From: Thermoguttaceae bacterium
Lineage (GTDB): Bacteria; Planctomycetota; Planctomycetia; Pirellulales; Thermoguttaceae
Length of the DNA stretch: 64,000 nt
Assembly (NCBI GenBank): GCA_025060325.1
Contig: JANXBW010000004.1
Location: 124,001-188,000 of the forward strand
Direction of reading: 5' to 3'
Shown: piece by piece, positions 45,104 to 54,549 of the stretch
Numbering within the stretch: position 1 is the stretch's first letter
Layout: each line of letters starts with the position of its first letter
Translations under genes and position numbers: made by a program
The notes under the pieces: generated by a model
The model's input: only the letters and a program-made list of their open reading frames with translations
Told to the model about the DNA's origin: nothing
Database searches by the model: none

Positions 45104-46174
45104 ATGCTGGGGACTGAAAGTTCCGTTCTCCTTAAGAGCGTAAAAGGGCCTTTGGGCCCCCTGCAGAATGCTCGCCAGGGCGCCGATTCAACGTCCTGGA
45201 AAAGGCTTTTAGACTCGTGTTACACTTCCCTTCCGCGGTTCTTAAAACGAGTAGGTTTGGACCATCTTGCCTGCTCGCCTCAGCTTCGTCCGGGCGAACC
45301 GGCTGATGCCTTTGGGCTCCTTGTGCCTGAACCTTTTGCCCAGCGGATCAAACCCGGGGATCCGTACGATCCCCTGCTGAGGCAGGTGCTACCAACAGAA
45401 TTGGAAACGCGGTCGGTACCTGGCTTTTCTCATGATCCGTTGCAAGAAAGTGCTCAGGCCGCCACGGGTGCCATCTTACGCAAATACCCTGGCCGATGCC
45501 TTGTGTTAACCACAGCTCGATGTGCCATCCACTGTCGGTTTTGTTTTCGCCGTTGCCGGGATTACCGGGGTGTTTTAGAAGAGCCTGGTTTGCTGGCCCA
45601 TGGGATCGACCTTATCGCAAAGGACTCGTCCATTCGCGAGGTTATCCTAAGCGGCGGGGATCCCTTGGTGCTGGACACCGCGGTGCTCACCGAGTTTTTG
45701 TCTGAGCTGGCAAGGATTGACCACATCAAACGTGTACGAATTCACTCGCGAGTACCTATCGTTTTGCCGCAGCGTGTTGACGAACAACTCGTAAATCTTT
45801 TCACTTCTTACCGGCTCCCGCTTTTCTTGGTTGTCCACACAAACCACCCACTTGAGCTTGATGACGAAGTGGCGCGAGCCATCCGGCAGCTAGTTTCGGG
45901 CGGAATACCGGTGCTCTCCCAAACCGTCCTTTTGCGTGGTGTCAACGATAAGGTGGAACCGCTGGTTGAACTTTTCGAAAGGCTACTCGACCTTCGAGTG
46001 GTGCCGTATTACCTCCACCAGCTCGATAGGGTTCAGGGGGCAGCCCATTTTGAAGTGAGTGTGGAGGAAGGCCTAAAACTTGTGGCCCGGTTGCGGGAAA
46101 GTCTCCCTGGCTACGCAGTGCCGCGCTATGTCCGCGAAGTGCCCGGTCTAAAGGCGAAGGAAATTCTCGGCTAA
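45104..46174 (+). CDS. epmB: EF-P beta-lysylation protein, lysine 2,3-aminomutase family
   Basis: EpmB (YjeK) is a radical-SAM, PLP-dependent aminomutase converting (S)-alpha-lysine to (R)-beta-lysine, the substrate of EpmA. The 356-aa protein has the 4Fe-4S motif CAIHCRFCFRR (Cys140, 144, 147), the LILSGGDPL-type block VILSGGDPLVLD, and PYYLHQLDRVQGAAHF. The PLP Lys is probably in the last residues (VPGLKAKEILG). The length matches EpmB, not the longer catabolic KamA. It is divergent from efp-epmA, so all three genes of the pathway lie within 3.6 kb. Confidence 0.93.
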   Translation: MLGTESSVLLKSVKGPLGPLQNARQGADSTSWKRLLDSCYTSLPRFLKRVGLDHLACSPQLRPGEPADAFGLLVPEPFAQRIKPGDPYDPLLRQVLPTELETRSVPGFSHDPLQESAQAATGAILRKYPGRCLVLTTARCAIHCRFCFRRCRDYRGVLEEPGLLAHGIDLIAKDSSIREVILSGGDPLVLDTAVLTEFLSELARIDHIKRVRIHSRVPIVLPQRVDEQLVNLFTSYRLPLFLVVHTNHPLELDDEVARAIRQLVSGGIPVLSQTVLLRGVNDKVEPLVELFERLLDLRVVPYYLHQLDRVQGAAHFEVSVEEGLKLVARLRESLPGYAVPRYVREVPGLKAKEILG

Positions 46175-46229
46175 AACTCGGTGAAAAGGGGGCGAATAGA
46201 AAAGGGGGACGCTAACCACCCCGGTAAAC

Positions 46230-46415
46230 TCATGCCTGTAGTTCCACTCCGCTCGTCATTTTCCAGAGCAAACCGGAAAAAAGCGAGGCGGCCGGGCCGA
46301 CGGGAAGAACCCCAATAAACGACATAATCACACCCGCCGGTGCCCAGCCGCCTTTTTTAAGATCCTTGGGCGCCGCGATCAACCTTAACGGATCGAGCGC
46401 CCAACGCCAAGTCAA
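46230..46415 (-). CDS. Possible small membrane protein after the DUF1559 gene
   Basis: A 61-aa frame begins 23 bases beyond the DUF1559 stop and encodes a hydrophobic stretch (AGVIMSFIGVLPVGPAASLFSGLLW). The start codon is TTG and there is no good Shine-Dalgarno. It could be chance. Its position directly behind the DUF1559 gene is the only support. Confidence 0.25.
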   Translation of the reverse strand: MTWRWALDPLRLIAAPKDLKKGGWAPAGVIMSFIGVLPVGPAASLFSGLLWKMTSGVELQA

Positions 46416-46438
46416 AGATCGATCAAGCTAAGCTTTCG

Positions 46439-47416
46439 CTAAAAGCTGCCCAACGGTTCGGCCCCCCGGGCGGTGCTGAGAGCCCGCCAAACCGCCAGAT
46501 CAATCGAATTGGAAATAAACCGGGCTGACCCATCGCACAGAGCCACTTGCACACCACCCGGATGTCGGCTGCGCGAAGCAAAGTTGGTCGGCTCGGTGCT
46601 GGTGCTGACGTCGCACGGCGGGTTCGGTGGCCTATTCTGGCAATAAGTCGCCGTGTAAATCCTGTCAGGGAGTGGACTGTTAGGTGCCAAGTAAGTGGTG
46701 AACCCGGAGGCATCACCCCACCAACTGAACCCGCGCAAATCAGTACCCTGACCGATGATGACTTCGCCGATCAAAAGGGTGTTGCTCAGCCCGTCAGTGA
46801 TGGCGGAGAAATTCCGGGAACGGTTGGGGTTAACCTCTAACCAGCTCCCCGACGCGCGGACATAGTCAAACGGGGCGCCCCTATGAACTAGGGTAGGATC
46901 CGCTGGATGTGCTGAGCCTTCGGTGTACCAAATGATGGTATTCCCGTAATTTGCCGCGTAATTGTGGGACTTGATTTGACCAATCGGGTTATTGGGCATA
47001 TCGCTGGGGCACAAGAAGGTTGGGATCACAGCGGTCGTCACCGGCAAGTTGGCCGGATGGTTATAGCGGTTTCTCCATGGGCGAGGGTTAGGCGGGTCGG
47101 GAAAACCGTCCGAGCCTGTACCTTTCGGCCCGTGTTCATACTGCTGGAACAAATTGTTCAACTCAATAAACGGCAAGAGCGCCACCTTCCACGTACCCCA
47201 ACAACAGGCATAGGCTCCCACCATCACGGCGTTGTGGACGTCATGATAATTGTGGATGCCAAGAGCAATCTGTTTGATGTTGTTAAGGCATTGGCTGCGG
47301 CGGGCCGCCTCCCGGGCCGCCTGAACAGCCGGCAAAAGCAAGGCTATCAAAATACCGATGATGGCAATGACGACAAGCAACTCGACAAGCGTAAACGCAG
47401 ATCTTCTCTTCACCAT
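46439..47416 (-). CDS. DUF1559 protein with type IV pilin-like N-terminus
   Basis: The 325-aa protein begins with a short basic leader and the prepilin motif [34 protein letters not shown], processed by a prepilin peptidase before Phe (key residues FTLVE). The DUF1559 body follows, with CLNNIKQIALGIHNYHDVH, FLCPSD, TDGLSNTLLIGE and the C-terminal HPGGVQVALCDGSARFISNSID. The family is massively expanded in planctomycetes and is thought to act at the cell surface. The exact role is unknown. GGGGAGG eight bases upstream supports the start. The lipoprotein gene next to it is a usual companion. Confidence 0.93.
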   Translation of the reverse strand: MVKRRSAFTLVELLVVIAIIGILIALLLPAVQAAREAARRSQCLNNIKQIALGIHNYHDVHNAVMVGAYACCWGTWKVALLPFIELNNLFQQYEHGPKGTGSDGFPDPPNPRPWRNRYNHPANLPVTTAVIPTFLCPSDMPNNPIGQIKSHNYAANYGNTIIWYTEGSAHPADPTLVHRGAPFDYVRASGSWLEVNPNRSRNFSAITDGLSNTLLIGEVIIGQGTDLRGFSWWGDASGFTTYLAPNSPLPDRIYTATYCQNRPPNPPCDVSTSTEPTNFASRSRHPGGVQVALCDGSARFISNSIDLAVWRALSTARGAEPLGSF

Positions 47417-47684
47417 GGCAAGACCTCCCCGGGCTAGAGATAACTAAACCCACCGCAAAACCTCGGACCTCAGCCGCCCCACTGAGGCTCCCATAGAAAC
47501 CATTGGGATAAGGACATGCCCACTCGAGAAGACGACCCCAGACTGGTCACTCCGCGGTAGCCCAAGAACCAAACCCTAACCGCCGCCTCTACGACGACCG
47601 AACCTGAATGAAATCCCGGCCTACCTCCCCCTGAGCGCCCAGAATTTAATCGTGAAGCCCGTTAGACAACTTCCCTATGTAATT

Positions 47685-48113
47685 TTACGGGATGTTGAAC
47701 TCAAACATGGCGCTTGACTGACCTGGTTTGATCTCCACCTCTTGAGTGCTCTGAGCGCCCCACTCGGGGGGAATCCGCTCCTCTGCGACCACCGACGAAT
47801 CTCCGGGCGCCTCGCCCGGCGCTACCTGGGGGCCACCTGCCGGGGCTGAGAAACGCACTCGATAACGCCCCGGGGGCAATCCCTGGTCAGCCGGAATGCT
47901 AAACTTTCCGTTGGTAATCTGTGCCCCAGCCATGAGCTGCTTAGAAGGGTCCACAGATGTAAACGTAACCGTGCCGCGGTCCAACGGCTGACCTTTGAGA
48001 GTGACGGTTCCGGAAATGGCGACCTTGCCTCCCGCGCCGGCTCCTCCGCACCCACCGTTTAAAACTGCTAAGATTAGGCAGAACAGCAGACTACCGACGA
48101 GAATTCGATTCAT
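47685..48113 (-). CDS. Small carboxypeptidase-regulatory-like lipoprotein
   Basis: The 142-aa lipoprotein has a signal ending in the lipobox NGGC (Cys22). A single beta-sandwich domain of the carboxypeptidase regulatory-like type follows: VAISGTVTLKGQPLDRGTVTF, then GAQITNGKFSIPADQGLPPGRYRVRFSA. Such small lipoproteins are regularly encoded just upstream of DUF1559 genes in planctomycetes, as here with a 268-bp gap. This suggests a joint surface function. GGAGA about nine bases upstream supports the ATG. Confidence 0.88.
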   Translation of the reverse strand: MNRILVGSLLFCLILAVLNGGCGGAGAGGKVAISGTVTLKGQPLDRGTVTFTSVDPSKQLMAGAQITNGKFSIPADQGLPPGRYRVRFSAPAGGPQVAPGEAPGDSSVVAEERIPPEWGAQSTQEVEIKPGQSSAMFEFNIP

Positions 48114-48576
48114 GAGACTGTCTCCAGATTTACTAAGTCAACACCCGATCCCCAATCCCGGTAGCAAACCCAATATAGATGCCTCAATATTTTCAGCCTG
48201 CTGCAATGTTTGTCAAGTTGCCCCGAAAATTAATGCGTGACCCGTTTTTGCTACCCGTCAACCTTCCCCAGGCAATTCTCCCCCAAGTGCTTATCTAGAC
48301 CAGCCGCCGAAACCGTTTTGAGGTGAACTTTCTTAGAGCATCGCGCAGCCAGTACCATGAAACTTCTACCCAGAACCATACTACAACCCTGCTTCTATGA
48401 AATTTTGAACAGGAATAAACCGCAAAAAAGTGAGCCTCGGGGCCTGGCGGTCACCTCCTCGGCTTGCTTGTTTCCTGCCTAGCCCTGGAGTACAACCCAA
48501 GATCGGGGCAAAGGGAGCGAGGATTGCGGATGGGTCGGCTGTGGTGGGGTCAATTCCTAGCTACGAGGGTAGACAC
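48114..48576. other. Divergent intergenic region
   Basis: The 463 bp between divergent exported-protein genes presumably hold two promoters. No gene or clear structure is seen. Confidence 0.45.
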
Positions 48577-49788
48577 ATGTTGTGGAAACTTCTTGCAAGT
48601 GCTTGGACCAGAAGAAATGAGCCCCCCGGCGTAGTTTGGCTTATGGGGGTAGTTGTGGGAGCGATGTGGGCGGGACAATTTACCGTGGAAGCGCAGCCAC
48701 CCCGCCGGCCGCCCGGCGATCAATTCCCCGCTCAGGAAGGCATGGGGCCGGTGCCGCGAGAATTTGGGCCGCGCGAGGGAGTCCCCAATTTTCCCGGTGC
48801 ACCTCGCGAGGGCCCCGGAGGGCCTCCCGGAGAAATGCCGCTGCTTGAGGCCTCGGGAATCATTCAGGCAGTCGGCCCCGGGATGATTCGCATTGTGACT
48901 CCCGAGGGGCAGGCCTGGGTCCTGCAAGTTGCACCCGATGCCAAGGTGGAGGTGCTGGGGCCCGCAACCCGGGAAGTTCTCCGCCCGGGCCAGCTAGTGC
49001 GATTTGTTGCGGAAGTAGACCGGCGGAAGGGCACGGTTGAATCGCCAGTTGAGTCGATCTTGATATTCACCGTGAACTATTCAAAAGCGGAGACGCAGCC
49101 TGGGGTGTTCCCCGAGGCTACTGGACAAGAAGGGCCCCCTGGGGTTGCGGCGCCGGAAGGGGGCGCCCTAGTGCCGGATGGAGTGCGGCGGACCCCTCCC
49201 CCCGGCTCTGGCCGGTCGCGGATGGGGAGGAAGCCTAGTGGGGCTAACGGGGAAGCACTCCCGCCGATAGTGCGACTGGACATCCGCGGTCGTCTTTCTG
49301 GGATTACCCGCCAGGGGCGGCTGGTCGTTTCTCCGCCGCCAAACATTTATCTGCGGGGGCCCATCGAAATCAGCCTTGCTGACCAGGCCGACATTCGTGT
49401 CGACATCTCCCAGCCCCAGGCTTACACCATGGCCAGCCCGGGAGATCGGGTCCGGGCGAAAGGTTTTCAGGTCGGCCCCAATGCCGGAGTCGTGTCCGAA
49501 GTGGTGATCGAATTAGCAACGCCTCTTGGCAATAAGCCCGATTCAGGTGCTGACCGATCGCGCGAGGCTGGTAGTCGAGGTGGGGGTGCTCGGGAACCAT
49601 CGGGACGAGCACGGCGCGCGGAGGATGGGGCAACAACTCCCAAATCGGGGGGCTCTTCGAGCGTTCGCGCCCGGGAAGAGGGTGCAAAGGAATCGGGGCC
49701 GAAGGAGTCTGACCGTACAGATTCTGAAAAGGAGAGAGGACCTGCCGGCGAGGGGACCGAAGCCCCGATGGGCGAGAGAGATGGGTAG
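48577..49788 (+). CDS. Exported Pro/Gly/Glu-rich protein, function unknown
   Basis: The 403-aa protein has an N-terminal membrane or signal segment (VVWLMGVVVGAMWAG, cleavage near VEAQ). Long disordered Pro/Gly-rich and, at the C-terminus, Ser/Glu/Arg-rich segments surround two small beta-domains. These are similar to each other in outline: GIIQAVGPGMIRIVTPEGQAWVLQVAPDAKVEV and GRLSGITRQGRLVVSPPPNIYLRGPIEISLADQADIRVD. They resemble each other as OB- or KOW-like strands, but no family is recognised. GAGG nine bases upstream supports the ATG at 48577. The many Pro-rich stretches may need EF-P. Confidence 0.75.
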   Translation: MLWKLLASAWTRRNEPPGVVWLMGVVVGAMWAGQFTVEAQPPRRPPGDQFPAQEGMGPVPREFGPREGVPNFPGAPREGPGGPPGEMPLLEASGIIQAVGPGMIRIVTPEGQAWVLQVAPDAKVEVLGPATREVLRPGQLVRFVAEVDRRKGTVESPVESILIFTVNYSKAETQPGVFPEATGQEGPPGVAAPEGGALVPDGVRRTPPPGSGRSRMGRKPSGANGEALPPIVRLDIRGRLSGITRQGRLVVSPPPNIYLRGPIEISLADQADIRVDISQPQAYTMASPGDRVRAKGFQVGPNAGVVSEVVIELATPLGNKPDSGADRSREAGSRGGGAREPSGRARRAEDGATTPKSGGSSSVRAREEGAKESGPKESDRTDSEKERGPAGEGTEAPMGERDG

Positions 49789-50764
49789 GCCCGTCCCGAT
49801 ACCCCGACAGGACACCCCTACTGCATCCCCTGGGTGGTGCCTCGGGGTGCCGCGCTCAAGTTCCAAGGCCGCCGGCCACTTTGGTTCCGGTGCGTCGCCA
49901 CCTTTTGAGAGGCACCCGAAAAGTCTTCACAGGGACTTTCCCGGGCGTGTTGTCAGGTCCAAGAAGGGTCGGTTGAAAACCGGGTAGGCGGTCTGGGTGC
50001 GAGCTTTTCTTTGAAAAGCCGCGAATGACGATTCGGCGGCACATTTGCCGGGGTAAGCCGAGGAAAAGCCTGTGTGGCGCGTTTTTCGGTGGTACCCGAC
50101 CAGGTCCCCATGTTGCGCGGAGGCTACCCGTGCGTCGCCATGACCATGCCTACCCAGCTTATCTAAACCGGTTTGGCCTTGTGGGACAGCTTGAACTGGT
50201 CCCGCGGAGTCAGGGCCAATAGCTGTCAATTCTCCGGCAACTTTTCCTTGCTGATTCGACTCCACCCACTATTGATCTACCAGCTCGGCAGCCGCGAGGT
50301 GCTCTTACTTAAAACAAATCCGGGCTACGAAGCAAAGAGGCTGCCACCAAACCGATTCCTCGATTTAACGGGCCACAAATCGGCAGATTTTTGGGGGCCA
50401 AAAATCGGCCGACTCGAATGCACCATTTAGACATGCTCGCCGTACCTAACCCCAGGGGCGGCCCGGAACGAGTAAATTGCTAGCGACTCGAAAATGAATA
50501 GAATGGCGACTGATTCTGGGAAATCTCCGAGCTATCTAGACGGGTGAGAAGGGATAGTCTGAGCAGTCTATCGAGACCTTGTGGGAGAAGAAGTCTGGCG
50601 GATTAGCGTAACCTTGAGAACTGATTGCTGGCTCGATCGCGGGTGCTTGAAATGGGCGCCGATACTAAATCCGTAGCCGCTCCCGCCCGCTTCCGCTCTG
50701 ACAGGATAGCCGACTGCTTTTGCGATCGGCGGGCTCCAGATTTGCCCTGTGAGATTCTGGTTTG
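49789..50764. other. Long intergenic region with strong hairpin
   Basis: The 976 bp between the exported protein and the MMPL gene contain no supported gene. The perfect 9-bp hairpin at 50386-50406 is the clearest structure. Confidence 0.55.
50386..50406. repeat. Perfect 9-bp hairpin with GGG loop
   Basis: GATTTTTGG (50386-50394) pairs with CCAAAAATC (50398-50406). After one mismatch, four more pairs extend the stem (CGGC with GGCCG on the other side). There is no T-run after it. It could be an operator, an mRNA end or part of a small RNA. Confidence 0.5.
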
Positions 50765-53134
50765 ATGACTAACCGTTCCTACATTCGTCGTGCTTCCTGG
50801 ACTTTGGGAGGCATCCTGCTTTTCCTCCCGTTTTTGGTTTGGGGGGCGGCCGGCAGTATGATCCGCGTTCAAAACGCCCCCGCTTTTTGGCTCCCTGAGC
50901 ATTTTCCCGAACGCCAAACTTTCTCAGATTTCTCCCGGCGGTTTGGAATCTTGGACTCTGTCCTGGTTAGCTGGGAGGATTGCACAGTTGACGATCAGCG
51001 CCTCGTCGCTTTTGCCGAGCGCGTCAGATCGCTGGGCCTGGGAGATGGCAGTGTCTCGGGACCCAGACTTTTCCCGGAAGTTCTTACGGGGTACGAGGCG
51101 GTTCGCGACCTTATGCGCGAACCCCTTCGCCTCAGTCGGGAGGCGGCCTTACGGCGTCTTCGGGGTGTCCTTGTCGGGCAAGATGGCCTGGCGAGCTGTG
51201 CCTTGGTAATGCTGAGCCCTGAGGCAGGACGGGATCGGGAAAACACGATCGCGCTACTTCGCCAGGCCGCCCGCGAGGCAACCGGTCTAAGCGACGAGGA
51301 CATCTACCTGGCCGGCTCAATTGTCGACGGGGCCGTCGTAGACCGGGAAAGCGTCCGGGTCATGACGGTTTACGGACTGCCTGCAGCAGTCCTGTCGCTT
51401 GTTGTCTGCTACCTCTGTCTTAGGTCGTGGATTCAAACCCTGGCAGTTGTCGCAGTCGCAACCATCGGTCAAGGTCTCGTCCTGGCTCTCGTTTGGTTTT
51501 CCGGCCTTACCATGAACGCCGTTTTGGCGGTCATGGCTCCGCTTGTCTTCGTGGTGACGATTTCTGGGGGAATTCACCTATCTAATTACTTTACTGAGGA
51601 ATGGAACTCGAAAGGGAGCAAAGACCCCATAGCTGCCGCCATCGCAGCCGGGTGGGTGCCCTGTTTGATAGCTGCACTCACCACTGCCATCGGAACTTTT
51701 TCTTTGGTGGCAAGCCAAATTACCCCGGTTCGGCATTTTGGCATCATTGCCAGCATCGGTATTTTGGTTTGTCTCGTACTGCTTTTCTTGGTTCTGCCTG
51801 GGGCGATGGAAGCCCGACTTATTTGGTGTCAGAATCACGCCGACGCAGCTCGGCATCCTCCTCACCCTCTTCGCGCACCCCATGGTTGGGGACTTGGGCG
51901 ACTTGGAGGCCAGCTGTTTTCTCTTGCGGGCTGGAAAGTCCGGGTCTGGGAGGTTTGGGGCCGGGTGGTTGTACGTTATTGGCCGTGGGTACTTGCCGGC
52001 TGCGCTTTTGCCACAGCGTACACGGCACTTGGCATCCCTCGGTTGCGGACTTCAGTGAACGTTCGCAACCTCTTGGTTCCGGAAAGTCCAGTCCTAGCTC
52101 AATACCGTTGGCTAGAGGAAAAGATCGGTCCCTTGGTGCCGGTCGAACTTGTGGTGCGATTCGACTCGGAGTGTTCCTTGGACATACTCCAGCGGGTGGA
52201 ACTGATTCGGGAGATTGAGGCAGCAATGAGCCAGGTGCCGGAGGTTGGTGGCGTGATCTCCGCTGCCTCGTTTCTTCCTCCAGCACCGGCAAGTGGGGGT
52301 GCCCGAAGTACTCTGCGTCGCACTGTTTTTAAGAATCGGCTAGAGGCTAGACTCGAGCAGTTGGCCCGGGCGCACTGGTTCGCCCAGGACGATTTGGGGC
52401 AGTGGTGGCGAATAAGTGCTCGTCTCCCCGCCTTTTCGGATCGGGATTATGCCGTCCATTTGCACGAGATCGAAAAGCGCGTCCACGTGGTCTTGGCGTC
52501 GCATTCCTCGACTGGAGTCCACATCATCCCGACCGGCTTGACCGTGCTTGTTGAAAGGGCCCAGCAAGCGCTTCTCCAAGGAATGCTGCTTAGCTTCCTG
52601 AGCGCTTTCTTAATCGTGGCGGTCGTATTGGCCATTGTTCTTCGCGGAGTAGTGATCTCCGGGGTAGCCATGCTCCCCAACATTTTCCCCTCGGTGTTGG
52701 TTTTTGGCCTGCTAGGGCTGCAAGACATCAGGATCGATCTTGGCTCCGTCATGACCGCCAGTATCGCTCTTGGTATCGCTGTTGACGGAACGGTCCATTA
52801 CCTCACCTGGTTCCAGCGAGAGCTAGACCGTGGTTCCTCGATATCGCAAGCGGTACGACGCGCTTTCCATCATTGCGCTTGGGCTATGGTCCAAGCCACG
52901 TTAGTGTGCGTAGTGGGATTCCTGTTGTTTGTGGGAAGCAGTTTCTTGCCGATGCGGCGCTTCGCGACGACTCTGGTGCAGTTGCTCATCGCAGCATTGG
53001 TGGGGGACTTAGTTCTGCTTCCCGCACTACTACTGAGTCCGCTCGGTCAATGGCTCTTTGCCCGAAAGTCGGCCCCTGCAGTTTTGCCTGTGGCTCCCTG
53101 TGTTAGTTTACCTGTGGAGACAGTAGGTAAATGA
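50765..53134 (+). CDS. MMPL/RND-superfamily exporter
   Basis: The 789-aa inner-membrane protein has the RND duplication: one N-terminal helix, an extracytoplasmic domain, five helices, then a second domain and five helices. It has [30 protein letters not shown] in the first repeat and [30 protein letters not shown]-like helix 10 residues ([14 protein letters not shown]) in the second. MMPL proteins move lipids or hydrophobic molecules using the proton gradient. The ATG at 50765 is preferred to a TTG one codon earlier. It overlaps the GT2 gene by four bases (ATGA), so the cargo may be a glycolipid made by it; this is inference. HpnN-like hopanoid export is an alternative. Confidence 0.88.
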   Translation: [789 protein letters not shown]

Positions 53135-54549
53135 CACCCTTGGCCCTTGGGCTAGCCCTCATTTTGGCATTGGTCTTCCTGGTGCAACTGCCACCGATTG
53201 TCGCATTTATCCGGACGCTCCGGCGGGGCATGGGGGTAACGTGCCAAGCCGGCCTGGATGCTCGGCCTATTGAGCGACACATTGAGGCAGCTGTCGAGGC
53301 CACTGCGGAGCGGAAGCAGGTCGCTCGCCGGCAAAGGGGTGGCTCGGCAGTCGCTGTGCTGGAAAGGCCGACCGTGGAGAGCACGAGCGCTGAACCAGCT
53401 CCTCGGGCAGTTTGTGTGCTTTGTTTACGTGGGCGCGATCCATTTCTTGCGGAGTGTCTTCGAGGGCTTCTGCTGCAGGAATATCCCGATTATGACGTGC
53501 TAATTGTTGTGGACTCTGAAACAGACCCAGCTTTGGGGACAGTCCGCGCTATCCTGCGGGAGATCCCCGCGGACGAACGGAAGGCACGCGATGTGTGGAT
53601 CGAGACAATCGACCAGATCTACCCTTATTGTGCACTAAAGGGGAGCGCCCTTATTCATGCTGCCCGGGTTATTCGGCATCAGCCATACGAGGTAGTGGCC
53701 CTTCTTGATGCCGACACCGTTCCTCATCGGACTTGGTTGGCCGAACTGGTAGCGCCGTTTACCAACCCGAAGATCGGTGTCACCTCGGGAAACCGTTGGT
53801 ACATGCCGAAGGATTCGGGGTGGGGAAGCCTCGTTCGCTACGTGTGGAACGTTGGGGCCGTGGTTCAGATGTTTTGGAACCATTTCACCTGGGGCGGAAG
53901 CGTCGCTTTACGGAAAGAGCTTTTCTGCGATCGTGAACTTTCCGCTCGGTGGCGCCGCTCTCTTTCTACAGATACGGTCATTTATCAAGTGGCAAAGCAC
54001 CATGGCTGGGACACCTGCTTTGTACCGACGATCCTAATGGTCAACAGGGAAAGTTGCTCCTTAAGGCGGCTTTTCCCGTGGATAACGCGGCAAATCCTGG
54101 TAGGAAAACTATACCATCCCGGTTGGCCGTGGGTTCTGGGTCACGGCCTGGGAACAACATTTTTCCTTGCTGTCGCTATCCTTTTCGCGGTGTGGGCTTT
54201 AGTTCAGAGCAGTTGGCTCCCCTTCTTCATCGTCCTGGCATCTCTGCTCGGTTATTGGATCGGAAATATCGGCATCGTATACGCCATGGAAAAAGCCGTG
54301 GCGCAAATCGTTAAGCTGCAGGGTCAAGACCCCCGCTGGCTAACTCCTAAGGTGTGGGTGAAGCTTATCTTAGCAATGCCTGTCACGCAGTTTTTTAACG
54401 CGGTGGCGATTTTGGCAACCTTCTTCGTACGGAAGGTGAGCTGGCGGGGAATTGTTTACAGGCTTAAAGGTAGGCGGATCGAAATGGAAGCCTATCGCCC
54501 GTTCGCACCGGCCGTAGCCGGGGTAACAAGCGGTACTCAGTCCTTATAG
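53131..54549 (+). CDS. Membrane-bound family 2 glycosyltransferase
   Basis: The 472-aa protein has an N-terminal membrane helix and a linker. A GT2 catalytic domain follows, with PDYDVLIVVDSETDP, VVALLDADTVPHRTWL (DxD), TWGGSVALRKELF and the (Q/R)xxRW-like region ITRQILVGKLYHP. Three or four C-terminal helices complete it (TTFFLAVAILFAVWALV, LPFFIVLASLLGYWIGNIGI). The layout resembles ceramide or polyisoprenyl glycosyltransferases and processive GT2s. The start overlaps the MMPL stop (ATGA), showing translational coupling. The product is unknown. Confidence 0.88.
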   Translation: MTPLALGLALILALVFLVQLPPIVAFIRTLRRGMGVTCQAGLDARPIERHIEAAVEATAERKQVARRQRGGSAVAVLERPTVESTSAEPAPRAVCVLCLRGRDPFLAECLRGLLLQEYPDYDVLIVVDSETDPALGTVRAILREIPADERKARDVWIETIDQIYPYCALKGSALIHAARVIRHQPYEVVALLDADTVPHRTWLAELVAPFTNPKIGVTSGNRWYMPKDSGWGSLVRYVWNVGAVVQMFWNHFTWGGSVALRKELFCDRELSARWRRSLSTDTVIYQVAKHHGWDTCFVPTILMVNRESCSLRRLFPWITRQILVGKLYHPGWPWVLGHGLGTTFFLAVAILFAVWALVQSSWLPFFIVLASLLGYWIGNIGIVYAMEKAVAQIVKLQGQDPRWLTPKVWVKLILAMPVTQFFNAVAILATFFVRKVSWRGIVYRLKGRRIEMEAYRPFAPAVAGVTSGTQSL

